Part shown: in pieces, positions 17,050 to 27,256 of the stretch
Layout of the letters: every line of letters begins with the position of its first letter
Numbering within the stretch: the stretch's first letter is position 1
Translations under genes and position numbers: made by a program
Source: Solirubrobacterales bacterium
GTDB lineage: Bacteria; Actinomycetota; Thermoleophilia; Solirubrobacterales; 70-9
Direction of reading: 5' to 3'
Assembly (NCBI GenBank): GCA_016712175.1
Contig: JADJRQ010000002.1
Span: 372,001 to 436,000 of the forward strand
DNA length: 64,000 nucleotides
The notes under the pieces: generated by a model
The model's database searches: none
Seen by the model: only the letters and a program-made list of their open reading frames with translations
Told to the model about the DNA's origin: nothing

Positions 17050-19095
17050 TCAACCTCCCGTTACTCCCGCCGCGAACATGAGTGCCATTCCGACTGAAGA
17101 AGCCAGAACAGTCCATCCGGCCACCCTGCCAAGTGCCGTCGCGCCCAGCCCCATGACCAAGCCAAGCGTCAAGACAACCCCGTGATACGAGGCGTGCAGA
17201 AAGTCGTTCGATTCGATGTCCGAGTAGATCGCGGGGATCATGAATAGAAGCATCGCGACCGGCACCAGGATGACAACGAGCAGGCCAAGGTTGGTGAAAC
17301 GGGGCGCGATGCGTATGAGGACCATCGGGGCCGAGCCGATCGCCACACCGAACATCGCCCCGACGAAGAACTGCACCGCGTGGGCAAGGTGGTGATAGCC
17401 GACCGTGACCGTGGAGGCGTCTGAGATCGGCGGGAGGAGAACGAACGACGCCACCACAGCCATCCCGACCACCGTAGCCAGGCCGAAGTTGGTCTTGATC
17501 AACGGTTCGGCGCCCCGGCCGAGCGCCAGGTCGGCCTCCGTGGAGCCACCCGCGATCACCGGTGCCGCCGAGGGCGAGGAAGCGGCTTTTCGTCGTCGCC
17601 AGGCATCCCGCCCGAGCGAGACGAACTCGGCCAGCATGATGAAAAACCCGGCCAGGAACACCACGGCCAGGACCGATGCCACGAGGCTGTATTCCTCGGT
17701 ACCAGCCGGATGAACGGCCCAGCGCCGGGGGATCCCCAAGGCTCCGGACACATACCAGCTGAAGATGAAGCCGTACCCGCCAATCACCATCAGCACCGGA
17801 GCCCAGATCGTCGCCCGCCGACTCGCAGTTCGCCCGGCTGAGCGCTCCAGCATGTAGGAGACCAGCGCCATCATCCAGAGACCGACACCCATCATCAGGT
17901 AGTTATGGAAGTGCGCCGGAACCCAAAGGGTGTTGTGAAAACGGAAATTGATCGGGATCAGCGAATCGATCACTGCGCCCGATCCACCGATCGCCCATCC
18001 GGCGAAACCGAGGTAGAGCAGCACTGAAGTCAGGGTCCACCGATACCGGGAACCCCAGATCAGCATCATGCCTGTGTAGATCGTCACCACCGCGACCGGG
18101 ATGGCGGCAGCCGATGAGGCGACCAGTGAGATCATCTGCGGCGCGCCGGGCTGGACGAAATCCATGTACAGGTGGTGCGAATACGCGGTCATCACGAAAA
18201 CGATCGTCGCCAACCAGCCGATCGCCAGCGGTTTCGAAAGCTTCCACTGGCGGCCCGCGTAGAGCGGCACCAACACGTAGATCATGCCGGCCGCGAGGTA
18301 GATGATCAGGTTGGCGATCGTATGGCCGAAGAAGTAGGTCAAATTCTTGGCCCAGAGTGCATCCAGCGCCACCTGGCCGTCGATCGTGTGATCGAGCAGG
18401 GCGAGCACGATGGTCATGCCGACCGCACCACAGATGATTCCCTGGATGCTCACGGCGGTTGCCGCGACCACCTGAGGCGGCGGACCGCTCGATTCCTTGC
18501 CACGCAGCCACTTCAGGCCGAGTGAGCCACTCAGACCTCCGTAGGTCTGGGTCGTCGACTTCAGCACATCGATGCAGTAGATCGTGAACCCGACGCCGAC
18601 CAGTCCCATGCCAATGATGAAGGTGACCGCCGCCCAGGTTGACCACTGCCCGGACGAGTCGAACGGCAACGGGAAGAGGAAGGTCCATCCGGCCGCGAAT
18701 CCCCCGATCAGGACCGCGACCAGGACCAGCACGACGCCGCCTACGATCGTTCCCCAGCTCGCCAGGGCCCGCTTGAAGTCGAGTGCGGGAACGACCGACC
18801 TGACCACGAACCAGAGCCCGCCCATCATGGAAAGGAGGGCGCCGGCCAGCATCCCCGCCGCGTGCAGCGTCATCAGGCGGTAGAACCACTCCGGCGAGAT
18901 CCCGAGGGTGTCCGCCTGGGCGAGACGCATCACCAGACCGATCACGGCCATCAGGGTGAACAGCGCCAGACCGGTTCCACCGAACAGCCAGCCCACCGTG
19001 TTCTGCTGGCCCGAGGCCTCGGGATTCATCGCCTCACCCAAGGGATGAAGTACCTGCCCGGCCGGCGACTCGGACTCGGCAATCAGCTCACTCAC
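17050..19095 (-). CDS. Heme-copper oxidase superfamily subunit I lacking the active-site Tyr
   Basis: 681 aa, about 15 membrane helices. The low-spin heme ligands (His78 in RLMTLHAAGM; His397) and high-spin heme ligand (His395 in WVPAHFHNY) are present. CuB ligands are also present: His258 in FFGHTIANL, and His307/His308 in AYSHHLYMDF. In oxygen-reducing A and B families a Tyr four residues after the first CuB His is cross-linked to it; here that position is Asn262. The sequence is closest to B-type enzymes by pattern. It could be an alternative NO reductase or an unusual oxidase. GTG start overlaps the CuA-subunit stop. Confidence 0.85.
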   Translation of the reverse strand: MSELIAESESPAGQVLHPLGEAMNPEASGQQNTVGWLFGGTGLALFTLMAVIGLVMRLAQADTLGISPEWFYRLMTLHAAGMLAGALLSMMGGLWFVVRSVVPALDFKRALASWGTIVGGVVLVLVAVLIGGFAAGWTFLFPLPFDSSGQWSTWAAVTFIIGMGLVGVGFTIYCIDVLKSTTQTYGGLSGSLGLKWLRGKESSGPPPQVVAATAVSIQGIICGAVGMTIVLALLDHTIDGQVALDALWAKNLTYFFGHTIANLIIYLAAGMIYVLVPLYAGRQWKLSKPLAIGWLATIVFVMTAYSHHLYMDFVQPGAPQMISLVASSAAAIPVAVVTIYTGMMLIWGSRYRWTLTSVLLYLGFAGWAIGGSGAVIDSLIPINFRFHNTLWVPAHFHNYLMMGVGLWMMALVSYMLERSAGRTASRRATIWAPVLMVIGGYGFIFSWYVSGALGIPRRWAVHPAGTEEYSLVASVLAVVFLAGFFIMLAEFVSLGRDAWRRRKAASSPSAAPVIAGGSTEADLALGRGAEPLIKTNFGLATVVGMAVVASFVLLPPISDASTVTVGYHHLAHAVQFFVGAMFGVAIGSAPMVLIRIAPRFTNLGLLVVILVPVAMLLFMIPAIYSDIESNDFLHASYHGVVLTLGLVMGLGATALGRVAGWTVLASSVGMALMFAAGVTGG

Positions 19096-19622
19096 GGGGT
19101 CACCTCGAATTCGCGCGTCATCTCGTGATGCTTGAAGCCGCAGAATTCCAGGCAGGCAATCATGTAAGTACCGGCCTTGTCGAGGCTCAGGTCGAGCTGG
19201 TTGTGGTAGCCAGGCATCGCCTGAACGCTGCCGATGAGAACGCCATCGGGGTCATAGATTCCGAACCCGTGATTGACGTCAGCCGAGGTGACGTCGAAGT
19301 TTATTTTGCTGCCGGCCGGCACCGTCTCCGGATTCATCGACCAGTAGAAGAGCCCGCCACTGACCCGGACGGTTGCGTTGGTCTCGTCCGCACCGGGGTA
19401 CGGAAGGAAGAAAAGCGAGAACACGACGCCGGTCGTCAGTAACAAAGCCAGGAAGGCAAGCCAGTAGCGACGCAGCCGATAGCCGGTGTCGGTCACCAAC
19501 TCGAATTCGACGTTTCGCCTGGCCTGTACAGCGACCAGGGCAAAAATCGCCACCAGCGAAACAGTGACCACCAGAAAGGCGATCAGGACAATGATCTGGA
19601 ATCCACCGAAGCTGAGCTCCAC
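19092..19622 (-). CDS. Oxidase subunit II with CuA site
   Basis: About 176 aa. Two membrane helices (residues 8-30 and 55-75) precede a cupredoxin domain. The binuclear CuA site is complete: His in DVNHGFGIYD and CLEFCGFKHHEM, which fits C-x3-C-x3-H-x2-M. The frame is open to 19787, but those extra residues are low-complexity. A GTG at 19622 (ELSFGGFQII) just after GAGGAG gives a normal subunit II N-terminus. First gene of the oxidase operon. Confidence 0.87.
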   Translation of the reverse strand: MELSFGGFQIIVLIAFLVVTVSLVAIFALVAVQARRNVEFELVTDTGYRLRRYWLAFLALLLTTGVVFSLFFLPYPGADETNATVRVSGGLFYWSMNPETVPAGSKINFDVTSADVNHGFGIYDPDGVLIGSVQAMPGYHNQLDLSLDKAGTYMIACLEFCGFKHHEMTREFEVTP

Positions 19623-19825
19623 GGTCTCCTCATTGGATGAAACGGACGAAACGGACGGTGCCGGAGCACCTGAGGTGATTTTACACGGAACCTGTGGGTA
19701 AAGCAATGCTTCGCGGCGCTCGGGGGGCCGGCGGCTTGGGCGGCCGGCAGCTTGGCTTCGGCTCACCACTACCGCCATTCTCCTCATTAGGCGGCCCTAA
19801 ACAAGGGGCCCGGGGACCGCAAACG

Positions 19826-19845
19826 GCTAGAATCTAATTCCTAGC
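19826..19845. promoter_or_regulatory. Imperfect palindrome upstream of Rieske-sufB-sufD
   Basis: GCTAG and CTAGC separated by 10 bp (GCTAGAATCTAATTCCTAGC) lie 35 bp before the Rieske gene, and TAGAAT inside it could serve as a -10 hexamer. The window encodes one Rrf2 regulator next to sufC, which makes this a candidate operator. No second copy was found before rrf2. Confidence 0.35.
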
Positions 19846-19880
19846 AGCAAAGTCGGCTTAAAGTTCCGAATGTCACAACT

Positions 19881-20207
19881 ATGACTACTGACGAGAACAC
19901 GAAAATTTCGGTTTGCCCGGTCTCTGAACTCGCCCCCGGCGAGCGGAAGATCGTCGAGCACGATGGCGAGCCGATCGTTGTCTTCAACTGCGAAGGCGAG
20001 TTTTTCGCGATCGAGGACCGCTGCTCCCACGACGACGGCCCCCTGGCTGAAGGCGAGCTCGATTGCGCCGCCGGAACCGTCGAATGCCCGCGCCACGGGT
20101 CGCTTTTCGATCTGCGCAGCGGCAAGGCAAAGACTCTGCCGGCATACGAGCCGGTCCGCATTTTCCCGGTGGAAATCACCGACGACACCATCACCCTGGA
20201 GGTCTGA
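19881..20207 (+). CDS. Rieske [2Fe-2S] ferredoxin-like protein in the suf operon
   Basis: 108 aa, a stand-alone Rieske domain of the dioxygenase-ferredoxin/NirD type. Cluster ligands are in IEDRCSHDDGPL and ECPRHGSLFDL (C-x-H ... C-x2-H). There is no membrane anchor. It precedes sufB by two bases. Rieske genes occur next to sufBD in many actinobacteria, and supply of electrons for cluster assembly is a reasonable inference. Confidence 0.9.
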   Translation: MTTDENTKISVCPVSELAPGERKIVEHDGEPIVVFNCEGEFFAIEDRCSHDDGPLAEGELDCAAGTVECPRHGSLFDLRSGKAKTLPAYEPVRIFPVEITDDTITLEV

Positions 20208-20209
20208 AC

Positions 20210-21635
<1,426 letters not shown>

Positions 21636-21643
<8 letters not shown>

Positions 21644-22802
21644 CCCCGTCGCCACCGACCCGCAGTGGCTGAGTGACCGGCGGCAGACCGGTGCCGAGCT
21701 GGTCGAGTCCCTTCCCCTCCCTGATCGCAAGACGAAGGGTTGGGAGTTCACCAACCTCAGGAAGCTCGACCTCGATTCCTTCGAAGTGGCTTCGGCCGAC
21801 GCCGAAATCACCGGGGGCAGCGACGATGTCGTCGTCATGCCGCTCGCCGACGCGCTGGCCGGGCACTCCGACCTGATCGAGCAGCACCTCGGCTCGCTGG
21901 TCGAAAGCGAAGATCCTTTCGTCGCGCGCAACGAAGCCTCCTGGCAGGATGGCGTGCTGATCCACGTGCCGCGTAACGTGGTCTGCGACGAGCCGATAAA
22001 GGTCAGGGTCAATCTCGACTCGGAAGGCGCCGACGTCAACTGGCGCACGCTCATCGTCCTCGAAGAAGGCGCCCAGGCAGAGGTCTGGGAGCACTACGGA
22101 TCCGAATCCGACGACACTTCCGCGATGCTGAACACGGTGGTCGAACTCGTGGTCGGGCAGAACGCAAACCTCGACTTCATCGCCACCCAGGACCTCTCAG
22201 AAAAGGCCTGGCTCTTTTCCTCCCAGCGGGCAGTTGTCCAGCGCGACGGCAGCCTCGACTGGGCCACGCTCGGCTTCGGCGGCGGCAACGGCAAGGTCCG
22301 CATGACGACCAACCTCGCCGGCCAGGGCTCCTCCGCCCGGGTCACCGGTGGGTATGCCGGCGGCAACCGCCAGCACCTGGACTTCGACACGCTCCAGGAG
22401 CACGCGGCCGTCGACACCTTTTCCAACCTCGCGTTCCGTGGCGTCCTCGCCGATCATTCCACCGCCGTCTGGCGGGGAATGATCAAGGTCGACGAAGGCG
22501 CGCAGCGCACCGATGCTTTTCAGGAGTGCCGCAACATGCTGCTCTCCACCGACGCGCATGCCGATGCCATCCCCGGCCTCGAAATCCTCGCCGACGACGT
22601 GGCCTGCACTCACGCCGCCGCGATCGCTCAGGTAGACAAGGACCAACTCTTCTACCTGAATACGAGGGGACTCGGAGACGGCGACGCGAAGGCGATGGTC
22701 GTAGAAGGTTTCCTCGAAGCTCTGGTTGAACGCCTGACCGAAGGCCCGGTCCGCGAGGAGATCTCCGAACTCATCGAGAAGCGTCTCGAAGAGATCCTCT
22801 AG
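21636..22802 (+). CDS. sufD: Fe-S scaffold protein SufD
   Basis: 388 aa, the SufB paralogue of the scaffold. TTG at 21636 overlaps the sufB stop by eight bases. The family ends are clear: LPDRKTKGWEFTNLRKLDLD near the start, and THAAAIAQVDKDQLFYLNTRGL at the C-terminus with the conserved His. Central beta-helix repeats are present. SufD heterodimerises with SufB; the cluster forms at their interface. Confidence 0.93.
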
Positions 22803-22884
22803 CCCGCTGTCCTGCCGGTCCGTTTGAAGGTCAAAGGCTCGCCCCGCGAGCCCGGTTCCCAAGCCTGCTAAATTCTATTTACTG

Positions 22885-22900
22885 AAACCTGATCAGGTTT
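22885..22900. promoter_or_regulatory. Perfect 16-bp palindrome upstream of peroxiredoxin
   Basis: AAACCTGATCAGGTTT is an exact inverted repeat, 30 bp before the peroxiredoxin start and just downstream of an AT-rich patch (TAAATTCTATTTA) that could hold the -10 box. The position suggests a repressor operator. The binding protein is unknown; an oxidative-stress or Fe-S regulator is the natural guess. Confidence 0.5.
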
Positions 22901-22929
22901 ACATGAATAGATCGAAGTGAAAGGAACAC

Positions 22930-23607
22930 ATGGCTCTTCACCTTGGAGATGAAGCACCAAATTTCGAAGCAGAGACCACCGAGGGTCGGCTCAGCTTTCA
23001 CGACTGGCTCGGCGATTCCTGGGGCGTGCTCTTTTCGCACCCGAAGGACTTCACCCCGGTCTGCACCACCGAACTCGGATACATGGCGAACGCCAAGCCG
23101 GAGTTCGATGAGCGCGACGTAAAGATCATCGGCCTCTCGGTCGACTCACTTGGCAAGCATGAAGACTGGGCCAAGGACATCGAGGAAACCCAGGGCACGG
23201 CCCCGAACTATCCGATCATCAGTGATTCCGACTTCGCGGTCGCCAAGGCCTACGGCATGCTGCCGTCAGAAGTGTCGGGCAGCACCGACGATCGAACCCC
23301 CGCCGACAACCAGACCGTGCGCAACGTTTTCGTGATCGGTCCGGACAAGAAGATCAAACTGATCCTGGTCTACCCGATGTCGACCGGCCGGAACTTCGAC
23401 GAAGTGCTGCGCGTGATCGACTCGCTCAAACTGACCGCGGAGCACAAGGTGGCCACCCCCGCCAACTGGAAGACGGGCGAGGACGTGATCATCGCCGGAA
23501 CGGTCAGCAACGACCAGGCCCGGGAAATCTACCCCGACGGCTGGGACGAGCCCAAGCCGTACATCCGGATCGTGCCGTCGCCGGAGGCCGAGACCTCAAG
23601 GGTCTGA
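22930..23607 (+). CDS. 1-Cys peroxiredoxin (Prx6 type)
   Basis: 225 aa thiol peroxidase. The peroxidatic cysteine is in FTPVCTTELG, and HPKDFTPVC is the Prx6 signature. There is no resolving cysteine in the protein. The extended C-terminal domain (AEHKVATPANWKTGEDVIIA) is the dimerisation arm of this subclass. The gene has its own palindrome upstream and a terminator downstream. Placement after the Suf genes fits protection of Fe-S clusters from peroxide. Confidence 0.95.
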   Translation: MALHLGDEAPNFEAETTEGRLSFHDWLGDSWGVLFSHPKDFTPVCTTELGYMANAKPEFDERDVKIIGLSVDSLGKHEDWAKDIEETQGTAPNYPIISDSDFAVAKAYGMLPSEVSGSTDDRTPADNQTVRNVFVIGPDKKIKLILVYPMSTGRNFDEVLRVIDSLKLTAEHKVATPANWKTGEDVIIAGTVSNDQAREIYPDGWDEPKPYIRIVPSPEAETSRV

Positions 23608-23658
23608 GACTGCCGGGCGGCGTCGCCCCTGGCGGAAGTCCATCGCAAGAGTTGTGGC

Positions 23659-23690
23659 GAGGCCCCGCGAAAGCGGGGCTTCCGTTCTTG
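23659..23690 (+). terminator. Rho-independent terminator after peroxiredoxin
   Basis: GCCCCGC-GAAA-GCGGGGC with flanking pairs extends the stem to 23659-23682 and is followed by CGTTCTT. It may also serve modB on the other strand. Confidence 0.75.
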
Positions 23691-23700
23691 CAGGTGAAAC

Positions 23701-24531
23701 TCAACCGAAGACGTTCTTCGCCCAGCGGCCGCGGAGTGATACGAGGATCGCCACCGAGACCGCCAGCAGGATCACCGAGAGCGTGATCGCGGCGTCGGGA
23801 TCGGTCTGCAGCTCCGTGTAGGTGGCAATCGGCATGGTGCGGGTGACCCCGGGGAAATTTCCGGCAAGGGTGATTGTCGCGCCGAACTCCCCCAGGGCGC
23901 GGGCGAAGCTGAGCACCGCCCCGGCCACGATCGCCGGCCTCAGGATGGGCAGGGTGACCGTGAGCAGGACCTGAAGCGGATTCGCACCGAGGTCGAGGGC
24001 GACCTCTTCGATTCTGCGGTCGATGGTTCTGAGCGCACCCTCGACCGAGAGGATGAGGAACGGTAGTGCGACGAATACCTGGGCGGTGATCACGCCAACC
24101 GTGGTGAAAGGGATCGCGAAGCCGGTGAGGTCGAACAGCGGTCCGCCGAGTACCCCTCGCCGACCGAGCAGGAGGAGCAGCGCCACGCCGCCCACGACCG
24201 GAGGCAGGACCAGCGGCACCAGAACGAGCGCGCGGAGGATCCGGTACGGAAGGTCGTTCGCCTGCTCGGACAACCAGACCAGCCACCAGGCAAGGGGTAC
24301 CCCGATGAGAATGCAGACGAGAGTGGCCCCCGTGGCGGTGCCGAGGGAAAGGCCGAGAGCCTGCAGGGTCTCTTCGCGGGACAGGATCTCCGTCGCCGAA
24401 CCCCAGGGGAGCTTCAGGAGAAGAGCCAGGAGCGGCAGGACGAGGAAGCACACCGCAAGAATGGCCGGCGGCAGAAGGGTGCCTGGTGGCCTGGTCTGGC
24501 TCGAGTGGGACATGAGAGAATTCCGGGTCAA
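23701..24531 (-). CDS. modB: Molybdate ABC transporter permease ModB
   Basis: 276-aa membrane permease. Five to six helices; the cytoplasmic coupling loop EVALDLGANPLQVLLTVTLP and FARALGEFGATITLAGNFPG are strongly ModB-like. TTG at 24531 overlaps the modA stop (TTGA); the ATG at 24513 is an alternative. No modC ATPase gene follows in the window, so the ATPase must be encoded elsewhere or ModB is fed by another system. Confidence 0.92.
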   Translation of the reverse strand: MTRNSLMSHSSQTRPPGTLLPPAILAVCFLVLPLLALLLKLPWGSATEILSREETLQALGLSLGTATGATLVCILIGVPLAWWLVWLSEQANDLPYRILRALVLVPLVLPPVVGGVALLLLLGRRGVLGGPLFDLTGFAIPFTTVGVITAQVFVALPFLILSVEGALRTIDRRIEEVALDLGANPLQVLLTVTLPILRPAIVAGAVLSFARALGEFGATITLAGNFPGVTRTMPIATYTELQTDPDAAITLSVILLAVSVAILVSLRGRWAKNVFG

Positions 24532-25292
24532 GGGCCGCGGAAGCCCCGTTTTCTGAGCTCGGCGTGGCCCGTCCTGCTCAGCACCAGGTCGATGAACTCC
24601 TGGCCACCGGCCTGATTTGATCCGTCTTTGAGTAGCGCGATCGGATAAGTATTCGTGGCCAGATCGGCGTCCGGAATCACGATCGAATCGATCGAGTCAC
24701 CGGCGGCGACCACATCGGAGTGGTAGACGAGGCCGGCGTCCACTTCATCGAGCTCGACCTTGGTCAGTACCGATTTGACATCCGCTTCATAGGTGTCGAT
24801 CGACCCCCTTCACCCCTCCTTCTCGAACAGGGTCTTCGCCGCGCTTCCGCACGGAACTTCCGGCGCACAAACAGCCACCGTCAGATCTTCATTCGCGAGG
24901 TCGGAAAGACTCTTCACCTCGCCCGGGTTGCCCTTCGGCGTCACGATCTCGAGGACGTTGCCCGCGAAGTTCCGCGGCTCGCCCTCGATCATCTTTTCGC
25001 CCGCGACCTTCTGCATGTTCGGCTCGTCGGCGGAAGCATAGACGTCGGCCGGAGCACCCGAATTGATCTGGGAGGCGAGTCCCGATGAGGCGGCGAAGCT
25101 GAAGACGACCTTGGAGCCTTCGTGCTCGTCTTCGTAGACCTTTCCGAGATCTGTGAAAGCTTCGGTCAGTGATGCGGCTGCGAACACCGTGATCTTGCCG
25201 TCAACCGATTCATCGGATTCGCCATCTCCGCAGGCGGACAGGCCGAAGGCCAGCAGTAACACCACCGCAACCGACGCAAACGCACCTCTCAC
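24528..25292 (-). pseudogene. modA: Molybdate-binding protein ModA, interrupted by in-frame TGA
   Basis: Periplasmic molybdate receptor. Residues 1-160 (lipobox LSACG; ITVFAAASLTEAFTDLGKVY; SSGLASQINSGAPADVYASA) end at TGA 24810-24812. The same frame then continues (SIDTYEADVKSVLTKVELDE, VDAGLVYHSDVVAAGD) to the normal C-terminus at 24528. A single base change therefore splits an otherwise intact gene. Truncation would remove the second lobe that closes on the oxyanion. This is either a true nonsense mutation or a base-call error. Nothing suggests selenocysteine. Confidence 0.85.
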
Positions 25293-25310
25293 GGGGAACC
25301 TGAATTCCGG

Positions 25311-25721
25311 TCAGCGAATGTTCGAGACAACTTCAACGCCCACGTTGGTTGCCTTGGCGGTGGCGAACACCACTTTCCCCACTTCCAGGCCAAGGTCTTC
25401 GACCGCTTCGCTGCTGATCAGAGAAACCAGGCGGAAGGGACCTGCCTGGATGTCGACCTGAGCCATGACGCCGTCGGCCTTGACCCCGGTGACGATGCCG
25501 CGCATCCGGTTGCGCACCGAATAGGTGGAGACCTGGCCGGGGCCGTTTTCTGCCGCTCCCTGAACCGCAAGGGCCGCCAGTTCTTTGCCGTCGACCACCT
25601 TGACTCCGTTCTCACCCTCACGGAGGGTGAGCCGGCCGTCAGCGGCCCAGCGGCGGACCGTATCGTCGCTCACGCCAAGCAGAGCGGCAGCATCTCCAAC
25701 TCTGAATTCCGTACCGGACAC
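25311..25721 (-). CDS. Molybdate-responsive HTH-TOBE regulator (ModE-like)
   Basis: 136 aa. An N-terminal excisionase/MerR-type helix-turn-helix (VGDAAALLGVSDDTVRRWAA) is fused to a TOBE/molbindin domain (SVRNRMRGIVTGVKADGVMA, then AQVDIQAGPFRLVSLISSEA), which binds molybdate. It is encoded just upstream of modA on the same strand, so it likely represses the modAB unit when molybdate is plentiful. This differs from classical ModE in the type of DNA-binding domain. Confidence 0.88.
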   Translation of the reverse strand: MSGTEFRVGDAAALLGVSDDTVRRWAADGRLTLREGENGVKVVDGKELAALAVQGAAENGPGQVSTYSVRNRMRGIVTGVKADGVMAQVDIQAGPFRLVSLISSEAVEDLGLEVGKVVFATAKATNVGVEVVSNIR

Positions 25722-25861
25722 CGGTCGAAGCTACCACAGACCGTATTCACGCGAAAGCGGTGCTATGAACGTCGTCTGTCCGTATATGCGTCTTACTGTG
25801 ACTATTTTAGGCGCTTCTGCTGGAGGCCTCGACGAAAGGGCGGCCCTGATCCTCCGGAGGC

Positions 25862-27256
25862 TCAGGCGTTCGAGACCGAGAGCAGGAAGAGGCCGAAGCA
25901 GGTGAACGCGACCATCACCGCCAGCATCCAGTACTGCGAACGGGCAGCCTTCCTGTAATCGCCCCAGGTTGTGATCGCGCGATCGTGGGCCAGCACCAGT
26001 CCCGCCACGTGGCCAAGGACCAGGGTTCCCACCTGGACGTACCAGACGAGACTGTTGCTGATCGCATTGAAATCGATGCCATATTGGGCGGTGCCGAAAA
26101 GGTCGGTCGTGCCGGTTCCGAGGGGATCCGACAGAAGGTAAGTGAATTGCGCCTGCTCCTGGAAGAAGAACAGGCTGAAGTAGTGGGCCAGCAGATAGGC
26201 GAAAGCGATCGGGATCAGCGCGTGGGCGAACGAACGCCAGAGGGTCTTCCGGTCCGGCGCTCCCGGCACCGTGCCCATCCCCCGCACGCCAAGCAGGTAG
26301 ATCAGGGTCACGATCGCGATGCTGATGACCATGAAGGTTGTGCTCGCCAGGCGGGTCGAGGCGGTTGCCCCCAGGCCGGCATCACTGAACCAGCCCAGGG
26401 CCCTTTCGATTCCACCCTTGAACACGCCCTCCTGGGCACCGTCGAAGGTGGTGGTACCGATCGAAGCGATGATCACCGCGACCGATCCGGCACCGGCAAC
26501 CCAGCGGGTCGAAGCGGATAGAAAACGCCTGACCCCGAGAACGCCGTCACGGAACTCGAACTTGCCGAGCGAACCGAACATTCCGAAGTAGACCGAGAAG
26601 GTCTCACCGTTCTTGAAGAAAGCCTCGCGACCGAAGGCCGCCGTCATGCCGAGTGCATAGACCGAATAGGCGATCGCCGCCCGGGCGACGATCTCGGGAT
26701 CGAGGCCGACCGACACGCCGTTGCCTTCGCCGTAGACCAGCTCGAGCCAGACGAAGCCGACCAGTCCGACTGCCGCCGGCCAGCGGCCAAGCTTTTCTGG
26801 ATAGACAAAATGGAGGGGTGCCCGGCCAGTCAGCTTCCGGTAGGCGAACCCGATCGGCGTGGCGACCGCCTTCCACGGATTGAAGGCGGAGAACACGTCC
26901 CCGAACAGGACGCCGAGCAAAGGAAATCCGAGCCAGGCGGTGACGAACAGCAGCGTGATTGCGACGTTCCGTTCGGGCGCCGAGGTGCCCTCGAATCCGG
27001 CATAGATCGAGAGGCCAAGCAGGAAGACGCCGATCAGGCCGCAGAGAATCCGGACCGGAAGTGACCCGAGTACCTTGCCTATTCCCGTGAAGGCCGGGTG
27101 CCAGGAATCACCCTCGTAGCGGGCCCGGCGCCAACCCGCTGAGAGTGCGAAAAACGAGACTATGAGTACAACTGAGGCTCCCCAGGCGAAGAGCCACGCC
27201 GGAATCGGAATGTCCTCGCCGGCAGCGAGGACATGAGCGAGCGGGAGCTCTAGCAG
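25862..27256 (-). CDS. Large polytopic membrane protein, unknown function
   Basis: About 464 aa with roughly 11-12 hydrophobic helices. Recognisable blocks include VFSAFNPWKAVATP, VTAWLGFPLLGVLFGDVF and DPLGTGTTDLFGTAQYGID. Proteins of this look in actinobacteria are sometimes labelled fenitrothion hydrolase, a name that should not be trusted here. The frame has no ATG, GTG or TTG near its 5' end; a CTG at 27254-27256 overlapping the stop of the upstream gene is the best start. The first TTG (26920) would cut off two helices. Confidence 0.7.
   Translation of the reverse strand: MLELPLAHVLAAGEDIPIPAWLFAWGASVVLIVSFFALSAGWRRARYEGDSWHPAFTGIGKVLGSLPVRILCGLIGVFLLGLSIYAGFEGTSAPERNVAITLLFVTAWLGFPLLGVLFGDVFSAFNPWKAVATPIGFAYRKLTGRAPLHFVYPEKLGRWPAAVGLVGFVWLELVYGEGNGVSVGLDPEIVARAAIAYSVYALGMTAAFGREAFFKNGETFSVYFGMFGSLGKFEFRDGVLGVRRFLSASTRWVAGAGSVAVIIASIGTTTFDGAQEGVFKGGIERALGWFSDAGLGATASTRLASTTFMVISIAIVTLIYLLGVRGMGTVPGAPDRKTLWRSFAHALIPIAFAYLLAHYFSLFFFQEQAQFTYLLSDPLGTGTTDLFGTAQYGIDFNAISNSLVWYVQVGTLVLGHVAGLVLAHDRAITTWGDYRKAARSQYWMLAVMVAFTCFGLFLLSVSNA

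Noticed and set aside
19623..19787. N-terminal extension of oxidase subunit II
   Set aside because: The extra 55 residues are Arg/Pro/Ser-rich without a signal peptide; the GTG at 19622 gives a normal subunit II start.
24810..24812. Selenocysteine readthrough of the modA TGA
   Set aside because: ModA has no catalytic residue here, no stem-loop element is evident after the codon, and no selenocysteine machinery is seen in the window.
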